The notes under the pieces: model-generated | Told to the model about the DNA's origin: nothing | What the model saw: only the letters and a program-made list of their open reading frames with translations | Databases searched by the model: none | Translations under genes and position numbers: made by a program | NCBI GenBank assembly: GCA_947579605.1 | Contig: OX388318.1 | Coordinates: forward strand, 26,336,098-26,400,097 | DNA from: Athripsodes cinereus | Lineage: Eukaryota; Arthropoda; Insecta; Trichoptera; Leptoceridae | Reading direction: 5' to 3' | DNA length: 64,000 bases | Shown: positions 15,201 through 27,200 of the stretch, piece after piece | How positions within the stretch are numbered: the stretch's first letter is position 1 | How the letters are laid out: the number at the start of each line of letters is the position of its first letter

Positions 15201-18200
15201 AAAAATATTTGATAAACTATCACTATTTATCAACCCACCTTCACAGTAATGTGTTGCACCTGCAAGGGTACATAATAAAATATTATTGTTGCGAACTCTC
15301 CTACTGTGGATGAGTGATAGGAACCTACATAGGTTTACTGTACACAATCCCAATATTGAAACCGTATACTTAATATAATTAATATTATGTACTAAATGCA
15401 ATAATATACTGTAATAATATTTGTTTCATCTGTACATATACAAAAGTAATATTGCTATTGATTCATGTATCTTTTTTAATTTGAAAATAATAACGAATTT
15501 ACTGAATAATATTTGCTGTTGAAGTTTTTTTACAAATTGAAACCATAGTGATCACTCGTAAACGAGTGGATGGCCTTTGAAAAAAAAAAAAATAGAACAG
15601 TTGAAGATATACAAAACCAATCAGACATCTCCACAGAACCATGTTCGTAAGGCGTAAGGTTTTGGGAAATTCAATCGGAAGAAGTGAGAAAGGGGTCCCA
15701 ACACTTACGAATTAGCTCTAGACTGCTTAAGTGATCACTTTCGGTGTCCAACAAAGTTCACCAATTCCGCCAAACACTTCTTCCAATTAGATTTTACACA
15801 ATGTTCTCCAATGGCGGCGTCCACACAGCTGGATGCGAATGTCAATCATCGATCATCGAGCAAAAATCTTAAATCTTTGGGCAACAATTCGGAGCATTCT
15901 CCGAAGAAATATTCGAATGAATGCCTTCGTTACCCGAAATGATTGACGTTCGCATTCAGCTGTGTGCACGCTGTCAATGGAAATGGCTGATTGGTTTTGT
16001 CATCTGCCCATTGTTTCCAAATCCAGTTGAACAATAAAATAACAGTAAATATTTAAAACATAAAGATAATACATTTATTTATATTCTGGTCTTTAGTACA
16101 GACATGTCATTTACATATATATAATTATATAGTGTGAGTCATGTGAATGAGTTAAAATAGTGAGTAACTGACCATTATCATCATCCTCTGTGTTGTTCTC
16201 CTCCCAGGCGGGACTATTAGGCTGCTGCATGGGGCTGGTCCCATTACTGAGATGCATCTTACCAAAGTCTATCAAAACCATAACACTATTCCTGTCTGTG
16301 AACTTCTCAATCAGCAGGATCTGCGGTGCTGAGATGTCCAACTCCAGCTGCCAGGAGTTTCTTTCATTCTGTACATAACACAATACCACTTTATACTATA
16401 CTGCTATATGTTCTAAATAATAAAGACATCTTAAATTCAGCTATGAGGTTTGCCACCCATCCTGAATATCTTATTTTTTTGTTGACACAGAGAGGACAAC
16501 TTGCATATTTATTGCATGCAGCTGCTCCGCTGGCTATCTGCTGAAATGCTGTGATGGGATAGTGGTAGTAGTACTATGTTACCCTCACACCGTATCCCAA
16601 ATGGGGAAGGCAGAGAAGACAGAACACCACAATTCTCTATCCCTACTTACTTAATTAGCTTTCTCTACATTCATGAAATTTCTCATACACCCACACCAAC
16701 TTATTACTCAACACCCAGATTTCCTTGAGAATATGATCCTCCAAGTGATCAAACTGCTTATTTCTCATACACCCACACCAACTTATTACTCAACACCCAG
16801 ATTTCCTTGAGAATATGATCCTCCAAGTGATCAAACTGCTTATTTCTCATACACCCACACCAACTTATTACTCAACACCCAGATTTCCTTGAGAATATGA
16901 TCCTCCAAGTGATCAAACTGCTTATTTCTCATACACCCACACCAACTTATTACTCAACACCCAGATTTCCTTGAGAATATGATCCTCCAAGTGATCAAAC
17001 TGCTTATTTCTCATACACCCACACCAACTTATTACTCAACACCCAGATTTCCTTGAGAATATGATCCTCCAAGTGATCAAACTGCTTATTTCTCATACAC
17101 CCACACCAACTTATTACTCAACACCCAGATTTCCTTGAGAATATGATCCTCCAAGTGATCAAACTGCTTATTTCTCATACACCCACACCAACTTATTACT
17201 CAACACCCAGATTTCCTTGAGAATATGATCCTCCAAGTGATCAAACTGCTTATTTCTCATACACCCACACCAACTTATTACTCAACACCCAGATTTCCTT
17301 GAGAATATGATCCTCCAAGTGATCAAACTGCTTATTTCTCATACACCCACACCAACTTATTACTCAACACCCAGATTTCCTTGAGAATATGATCCTCCAA
17401 GTGATCAAACTGCTTATTTCTTGGACATCCACACTTTCTCACACCCTCTCTTTCAGTTACAACTTTAATACTCTACTTAATTCTCATATCATTCATCAGA
17501 ATTATATTATAACTATTCATGTAAATGCTACACATGACGCACCTAATATTATTAAAACTAATTATTTACACTAATTAAGTACATTTAATACATAGATAAT
17601 ATTTAAAAAATGTGACATGAGCAGAGTGACATGATTGCAATAATGTCTACTGACCAGGTTCCCTTTAAGGATGTGCTCCCAGTGGTTGATGAGATGCATT
17701 TTTGTGGTATGTTTCACATGAGCATATGCCCCCGCCTCACGTTCCAGAGGACGGCTCAGGAAGTCCACCAACCAACGAGCTGCTCCGGGATTGTACACTA
17801 TCTCCAGGGATTGAGACTTCACAAATAACCTAAAAAAAATAATATTCATTTAATTTCTTCATAATATTAAAGACATGAATTCAGTAACCTTGTAAGTAAT
17901 TATGACCATATCAAATGCATTTACCCAAACTGCATTGGGTTTGTTTGAAGATGTTTTTTCCACACTGCCTGTCTCTTGAGCTCTTCGTTACAAATAGCCT
18001 GTAGAATCTAGACCTAGAGGGTTGTTTTTAATCTTTACAATATGAAGATAAGGGATGTTTAACAATTAAATTACTGTTAGAAACGCCTTACCTGTAATCG
18101 GAATTTTCCCCTGGAGGTCTCTGCTCATAAACCAATTGGAAAAGTGGCTCCACGGGGGGTCCAGGGGGTGGGGAGGTAGTGCCAGTTACACTACTTACTC

Positions 18201-21200
18201 CCGCTACGCTGTGCTTCACCCAGCCTGGGGTGGACATCTGAGTGGACAGCTTCACACCAACACCCAAACCTTCTCGTATAGTTCCCTGTACACAACATAT
18301 ATATATACATATATACTTTTATATTTCTATAGTCACACCCCATGCATAATAACTGCTGCTACTCTAATAGGTAGGTATTAGTGATGTAACGAATGTGTGA
18401 TTTTGGATATTAGCGAATGCGAATAGCGAATACTGACTTCCTTAGATTTCTACAATATTGCTCATTCATTAAAATGTCTACCCCCCCCCCCCCCCCCCCG
18501 TCGCCGAATTTTCAAAATGGTATGGGAATTTAAAATATTTCAAAACTCCTCGGGTTTTCATAAAGAATATTTACTTACAGTACCTTTTTCTACAATGTAC
18601 CGGGTAAGTATCCGGTACTTTTACCGAATATCCGATACTTTATTACCAAAATGATATTCGCAAAACATTCGCATATTTTTTTGCGAATACGAATGCGAAT
18701 ACTTTGAAATATGCGAATATGAATGCGAATACTTTGAAATATTTGTTACATCACTAGTAGGTATATATATCTAAGTGACACTATTCACTGCTCACATATG
18801 GACAAAAAATATTGCTTGCTACGGTCAATTTAATAACATCACTAGAGAAGTAACTGAGAGTCCACGTCACAACACAGTACAATATAACAAGATATAGAAA
18901 CCTCTTTCATTCCAGATCAAAGTTCTACTCTAGTATTGTGTGTGTGTGTGTGTGTTTACCTGATGGTGCAATAAGTATGGGAAAGAGAGTGTTCTGAGTG
19001 CAGAAGTCCTTAAGATGAACTGCACCCAGGGCCACGTTGAGGGAGTGGGATGAGTGCGAGGACGACTCTCTATACTAAATCCAACATTCTCAAACTGCAG
19101 CTCCAACTTTACTCTAAAAATAAACAACAAGTACATGTTTAAACTTAACACAATACTTACATGATTATTATACTTGTTTCATACAGTTGGACAGTTGATT
19201 TAATTTTTCTACTCATTTCCAAGATTTTCTGCTTTTAGATTTTATTAAAATACAAATTTTGTCACTTGAAATATTCTCCAGCTGATTTATTCAGACATAA
19301 TACAATTACACAGAAATAGATAGAATATTTGTGAGGTAAGGTAATATTGCGATCACCTACTTGTTGTCTTGTGTTGGATCACTGTTGGCTTCACACAGCT
19401 GCAGACTGCCTTTGGAGAGATTGAACTTGAACCTGCCAAATACAACGTCCCTCCGAAGCAGAGTATTGTTCTCTATAGAGTCTGCTAGGACATCCAGAAT
19501 CTCTCCCTCTAGAGAGGGCTGCTGTTCAGGGCTGGAGGCAGAGCCCTCCTGTGCTCCGTACCAGCCCCACCACTGTGGGAACCATCTCATCAGCAGAGAC
19601 CTGCCCTGAGCATCTGATGCTGCCACATTTTTCTCCACAGATTTCCTGCTACCACTGGGCACCCGACGCATGGCTGACTGCAACACATAATACAGAGCCT
19701 CATTATACATTTAAACACTCTCTCTTAGGACCTATCTATCTATATCCATCCATCTTAATCCTCGCGCTGCATCCAAGGTGGAGTAGGCAGAGAGAACGGA
19801 ATACGGCAGAGAAACTTCCTCCACCTTCATCGATTTCTCATACAAGCACGCTGATTTCTCATCCAAAATGCGATCGACCATGAGCATTCGATCCACGTGG
19901 TCAATCTGAATAGTTCTCGATGTCCATATTTTCCCACCCCCACACCCCCTCTTTCAGATAAATACACCCTCTCCGTCATCCATTTGCTCCGCTTGTCTAA
20001 AACATCGCAACTTATTTAAACCCATAGGTAAACATCGGGAACACATAACTCAGAATCACCAAACTTGGAGATGTCTAGTTGTAATATTGAATATCAGTTA
20101 TTTTAGAAGGATTAACTATGTAACAGTTACGAGACATTTTGAATGTTTTTAAAATATTCTACAATGCACATCCGTAAGTAACGGATGTGCATTGTAGAAT
20201 ATTTAAAAAACATTCAAAATGTAATATTGAAGCCATGATAAGAAATAAAAATGTTATGGCATGTTACCTCTCTCAGCAGCTGGAGTTGATGGAAGGAGGC
20301 CGTCCATTCAAAGTGCTCCTTAAACAATTTATCATGTGTGGAAGGAGTGGCTGTGGGTGTGGCTAACTGTGTGGAGTACAAGGACACATAGCGCACGCAC
20401 ATACGAGCTCTCTCCAGACACTTCTCCCAGCTGGGACGCTCCTCCCAAACTGTAAAACAGATTGTAATAAAAATAAGTAAATTACTTAAATAAATAAATA
20501 TATTCGTAGCCAATATTGTCAAACCACTGTACTTGGTGGAAGTACATATCAAGTTTACTAAAATAAAATACTTGACAAGGAAGTACTTACTATAATATGT
20601 TTGAAGTGTTTTATTTCAACAAATTTCACATGAATACTTCTTTAACCTTATAAGGGATTATTTAACCAAATATTGATTTGGTTTATTGTTTTTTTATTTA
20701 AGTATCTTGCATATTTACTTGTTGCATAGTATAATATAAATTGATCTTATAAAATACATTATTTGAATAGGTGAAAATGTGAAGAATATAGGTATTAGTT
20801 TAGTTATTTCTTCATACTTTACTGTACATACATTGATTACAAGCATTTCATAGAATCTCAACAAAATTATTTGATATTTTTAAATTACGTTTAAAGTATG
20901 CCAATTAGAAAAAAGTGAATCATTATATATATGGTTGGCAGGAACGGTGCTCGGAAATGTGACCATCCTACAATTAAATGACAAGACCACATAAAGCAGA
21001 TCCTCCAGGATGGATACGCTAAGCACATTGAATAGGAGAGCATGCATGAAGAATTGTATAACAGTGACAGAAGCAAAAAGTGTGTGCAAGGATAGGAGTA
21101 AGAGGCGTTCCATCCTTTCTGCCTACTCTGAAAGGAAAATCGGAGTGATGGTAATGGTGATGATAATTATTACAAGCAATGAGATATTAAAACTACATAT

Positions 21201-24200
21201 ATATAATGGTACTATACTAACATGTAGCATCAGGCATGTGACATCGGAGAGCATATATCCACCAGACCCTGGCATCCTGCTGTGGACTGATATTGGGGCG
21301 CCACTGCCTGAATACCCTCAGCCTACCAATCAGTGACAGTCCTCTCTCACACCCCAGCATCTCGTTATATTGTCTCTGTTTACACAAACAAACAACACAA
21401 ATCACTAGAAGCACTCCTGCCCCAACATGATCACCATATAAAGGTCCCATCAGTTTACTTGATAACACCCAATACACTTACTAGACACAATCATTTTGTG
21501 AATAAACATATATACATTTTATTCACACACAGGGTAAACAATTATTGCCAAAACAAAGCCTTACAGTTTGAGAAAATGAAATGTACACCATTATATAAAA
21601 TATATACGGTAATAATGTATGAAATATACTGTAAAACCAAATAAATATGATATCAGAAAGTCTACTACCATTGTAGGGTATGATTGTGTTGCTATTGAGC
21701 ACATCAAGTCTGGTGGACCGGGGGCTCTCCGTGGTGCTTGGAGCTTTTTAATGATTGTTGGAGAGAAGGCGTTACCCCAGAGGACTGGAGGAGGGCTATC
21801 ATCTGCCCCCTGTACAAAGGGAAAGGCTCTAGACTTGAGTGCGGGAGTTATCGAGCTATTAGCTTGCTGAGTTCAGTAGGGAAACTGTATGGTAGAATTT
21901 TGATTGAGAGAATACGAAAGATAACTGAGTGTAAGATTTGGGATGCACAAGGAGCTTTTTTGAATGGCAGGGGGTGCACCAATCAGATCTTCTCCCTGCG
22001 AATGGTCATAGAGAAGTTTCTGGGTAAACACCAGAAGCTTTTTTGTGCGTTCGTGGATTTGGAGAAAGCATATGATCGAGTGGACCGGGAAAGGTTGTGG
22101 CACGTGTTGTCGGAGTATGGGGTGAGCAGCCAGTTGATCCGCGCAATTTCTTCACATTACGTGGGAAGCTCCGCTTGCGTGAGGGTAAATAACAATCTCT
22201 CGGAGTGGTTTCTCCTCACCAAGGGAGTAAAGCAAGGTTGTGTCATGTCTCCGTGGCTGTTCAATCTATTATTCGACTACTGTATACGACCTGTGAAAGA
22301 GATGGATGTTGGTGTTGAGTTGAATGGGTTTTGGGTGAATGCATTGATGTACGCAGACGATTTGGTGTTAATGGCTGAGAGTGAAAGGGACTTACAAGAA
22401 ATTGTTATGTGCGTGTATGATAGTTGCAATTTGAATGGTTTGAAAATTAATGTATTGAAGACGAAAGTTCTAGTGTTTGAAAGAGAGAATGAAAAAACAA
22501 TTTGTGAAATCAAAATTGGCGACGACTGTTTGGAGCAAGTAAGCGAGTATGTATATTTGGGAAGTATGTTTGCAAGGGATGGAAAATTCGATAGGGACAT
22601 TGAAAGAACGAAGGTGGCCGGTGCACTTTGACCCATTGTCAGCAAGAATGACTAATAGGATATACTTGTCTGAAAGAAAGGGGGTCATTCCGTGTCAATT
22701 CAACACAATTTTGGGAGATTTTCAGACTTGATGTCTCAGATTTTCATGATTTTTTTTATACAGCAATATATCATAGACTTATGAAAAAATACCAAATTTC
22801 AGTTATGTAGCACAATTATTTTTGAAGTTAATAATTTTTGAAAATCACATTTTTTATGAAAAAATCTCATGTCTTGGCACCTTTGGAAGCCTATAGACTG
22901 GCAACCAGTGATGATATAAACCTGGGAGAAGTCTCGTTTTAAAGCTGTTGAATGGGGCTTTAATCTGATGTGCCACAGGATAGGGGTCACGGTTTGAAAA
23001 AAAAAAAAATTAAAATTAAATTTTAAAAATTAAATTATTCAAAAAGTGACAATTTTAAAAATTCCAAAAAGTTGTCAAAAATAGTTTGTAATGTATTAAT
23101 ACATATACCAAAATTCTATTATGGGATCTCAATGGGATCAGGAGATACAGGGCTTCAGAAATGCATGCATCGTGATATTGCGTGTTTTGACACCTTTGGA
23201 TGCCTATAGACTGGCAACTAATGACGATATAAACCTGGAAGTGGTCTTATTTTAAAGCGGTTGCATAGGGCTTTACTATGATATGCCACAAGATGAGGGT
23301 TAAAATTAAAAAAAAAATTAAATTTAAATTTTTCAAAAAATGGCAATTTTAAAATTTCAAAAAAATCTCAAAAATAGTTTGTAATGTCTTAATACATATC
23401 GACTGTGCTCAGGACAAAGGCATCAAACCACAATTTTGGCAAAAGTTGTTTTATGTTTTGAAGTCAATCATTTGTGTCTTGTACACATTCTGGTAAAAGG
23501 ATTCAATCCACAAAAGTCTAGTTTTTATAGAAAAAGCAAAATATTTTTTTTAGCAAGGACTTAATTGCAAATACCCAATAGGACAAAGGACTCAAACAGC
23601 ATAAGTTTCATTATTAACACCAAAAAATTTCATCCAGACATAATTTTACGGCGAGGAAAAAGGCATCAAACCACATAACCCCAAACATGCGACATACATA
23701 TCTTATTAACATGTTGCTAAAGTTTGTCAGGACAAAGGATTTAATCAACATTTTTTTTGATTTTTTGCTTATAACTTGATAATTCCTGAATATTTTTTCT
23801 TAAATTTTTATGACATGATAAAAAAACTACATTACAAAAAGATGGTAAAATAATTATGACAAAAATTTGAAATTTTCTATATCCTACAGTTTTTTGCTTC
23901 TCCTATAAAATTTGACCAATGTGGTTTGATGCCTTTGTCCTGAGCACAGTCGATATAGTAAAATTTCATCATGGGATCTCAATGGGATCAGGAGATACAG
24001 GGCTTCAGAAATGCATGCATCGTGAAATTGCGTGTATTTTACGATGCGTGTATTTCTGAAGCCCTGTATCTCCTGATCCCATTGAGATCCCATAATAGAA
24101 TTTTGGTATATGTATAAATACATTACAAACTATTTTTGACAATTTTTTGGAATTTTTCAAAATGTCACTTTTTGAATAATTTAATTTTTAAAATTTAATT

Positions 24201-27200
24201 TTAAAATTTAATTTTTTTTTAAAACCGTGACCCCTATCATGTGGCACACCAGATTAAAGCCCCATTCAACAGCTTTAAAACTAGACCTTTCCCAGGTTTA
24301 TATCATCACTGGTTGCCAGTCTATAGGCATCCAAAGGTGCCAAGACATGAGATTTTTTCATAAAAATAGTGATTTTTAAAAATTAATAACTTCAAAAATA
24401 ATTGTGCTACATAGCTGAAATTTGGTATTTTTTCATAAGTCTATGCTATATTGCTGTATAAAAAAAATCATGAAAATCTGAAACATCAAGTCTGAATCAG
24501 TGTGATGATTTGATACGGAATAACCCAAGGCTGTGAGGAAGCGCGGGCGTCCGAACACCACGTGGCTTGATCACGTGGGTCAAATTCTCAAGGACGGCCG
24601 CGTGTTGAGTAAGAGGAACCGACGTGCGTGTATGAGAAACTGTATGAATGTGGAAGAAGCGAAGGAAGTGTGTAAAGATAGATCTGTTTGGCGTTCCGTT
24701 CTCTCTGCCTACCCCACTTGGGATACGGCGTGAGGGTATAGTATAGTACTAACATTGTTAAGCGTAAAGTTGACATTATCTAACTGCAGTTGACAAGTGA
24801 GGCGAGGGCGTGTGTGAGAGCGCAGAGGCAACTCTGTCCGCTCTCTCCTGAGCTGGGCGAAGGCTGATACAGGACTCACTACATAATGATGTGGAGTACC
24901 TGCACCACTACCAGACATCTTCAACTAAAATATAAAATACAAGAAGACATCATATGTATGTATTTATCTGTTAATATTTAATATATCTACGATAATATAA
25001 TTATACTAAGTAGTTTAATGAGCAAGATAGAACAACTTACAGCCAAATCGCTGAGAGACAAGTCAGCTACAGAGTCCTCGGGCCCCATCTGATCCCAGTA
25101 GAAGGCCATCTTATCCAACTCCAGCAGCTTAAAGGAGCAGCCCCCCGACTGACTGGAAGATAGAGTGGTGAAACTCTTGAGCCAGTTAGAGTCACACGAC
25201 TCAGCAGAGAATGACTCCATGATGAGGCCACAAGCAAAGACATTACCCTCACCACATGTGATGGAGTCTTCATAACGAATGTGGACGTCTTTGATTTTCA
25301 ACTGAAAACATGATGAGTATAATAAACCAAAAATATTCTCAACCAAAAGACACAAGGGAAGAAAGATAGTAGTATTACCTGCAAATTCTCTATGATATTA
25401 GTGACTAGACTAGTGCCATAGTTCATCCAGGACGAGATACTGGTGGCATAGTAACCCGAGTCAGGACTGGCTTCATTTTCCGCCCTCCACTGGGCCTCCA
25501 AGGAGTCCAGCAGCCCTAGTTTGTATTCCTGAGCCATACATTCCTCAGTCTCACTGTCCCACTGTAACAAACACATGGCCATAATAATGTGAAGTTATCT
25601 CCACAATCACTAATAAGTAATAATGTATATTTATACAATACGGGTGGATGGTGGATCTTCTTCAGTGTTATAAATAATACATGCACTATAACAACATATA
25701 CCTGAGCCAAGTTGATAGGAGTGGCCACCAAGTAGAGTTGGTGTATTTGTATGACCCATGGAGCGGAACGAATCTGTCTGACTGGCACCTGTAAGCGCAC
25801 CTTACCCAGGAAGCCGGCACGCACTTCCACAGGTAGCCCCAAGTGGCGGAGGGCTTCACGACGCAGTGGCAAGTTCTCCAACTCCACCTCACCTGCAACA
25901 TACGCCATAGATCACATCATAACACCCCACTTTTCCTCAAATTTACATTAAGTAGCTATATAAGACTGTCCAAATATCTTAAGTCAAATAAACTTTCATG
26001 CTCCATTAAGGGCCACACGACAGGCAGCACGATTTTATGTAAATGAATCCCTGACAACATATAATCAGAACTCATCGCTGAATCGTATTCAAAGAGTTGG
26101 TAATGAATACTCTCAGGCAGCTTATACATATATAACACGACTTTATGTTAGTTTAAATCATGTTTGAAGAGTGTCATGCTGCAGTACTAACTGATTGCTT
26201 TGAGTATGATTTTGTGTTGTTATGGTGGTGCTTGTGTGTCTATCTTTTGTCGCTTTTGTTTTTAAATTGTTTTCACTTGTATATTTATTGTGTCATGATA
26301 TGTATCATTTTAATGCTTTAAAATTCTGTTGTTCTTATTGCATAATGATGATGATGATGATGATGATGGATGATTTCTTCAGCGCCGTTTAATGGAGAAT
26401 CCATCTCAAGGGCGCAGGAAGCTCTGTTGGACGAGCGATGTCTTCAGTTTGCTCTTGAATGTTAGTGTCTTTGTTTGTGTTACCCATATGTAGATTGATA
26501 TACACATTCATATAAAGTATTAATCAGCGACTCTCGCGTTCTGAAGATTTATTGTCACTTTCCCCCGCTATTTGTTGTGCGTAGCGATGTTGTGTTGCCG
26601 TCTCTGTTACACATTGCAGGACACTAGATATAATACACTAGACCGTAATTCTCAGAAACGGTTGTTCAGAACACATGTTTGGATTTTAGAATGTTGTTGA
26701 TAAATGAAGTTGTCGTTTTTAGATATTAAATTTAACACAAAACTCGATTAAAATTAGGAGATGATGCACATTTATAATGCATAAAAACTGCGCGATTTTA
26801 TTTTGCAATACACACGAAAACTGAGAATTATAGGATCAATATGAACGGTAAAAACGGGTATTTATCCAAGAGCTATGGTGACGCGTGGCGGCAGCTGTAA
26901 ACAGCGCCTGCACACTTCACATAATGGTTGTATATTTTAAATATGTTTAATATGTAATTTTGTAATTGACTTCAGAGCCGTTTGAATTGATAAATAAAAT
27001 AAAATATCACTGACAAGAGATATGGATCGGGATCACTGGAGACATTTATTTTCATAATTACGAATGTTCGGAGTCAAAAAACTTTACTAATACCACTAAA
27101 AATTATTATACGTGCGACCAAGATTTCAACAGGTAACCTGTCATTCTTAAGCGCAATATTTGACTAATCTATCTAATATTAGTCAAATATTGCGTTTAAG

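Larger units (their letters stand above)
21700..24745 (+). mobile_element. LINE family A, truncated copy interrupted by a foldback element
   Basis: Positions 21738-22631 encode a reverse transcriptase core: [45 protein letters not shown] and the catalytic [10 protein letters not shown]. After ERTKVAG the protein jumps frame into [12 protein letters not shown], with an internal deletion of the connector. A foldback element then interrupts it (22682-24526). The C-terminus resumes at 24527 ([17 protein letters not shown]... to SAYPTWDTA) and ends near 24745. The endonuclease half is missing. The clade is unresolved. It lies in Vps13D intron 5, antisense to the gene. Confidence 0.8.

Noticed and set aside
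16681..17418. CRISPR array
   Set aside because: Units are contiguous and identical with no unique spacers; the genome is eukaryotic; the unit derives from a LINE end.
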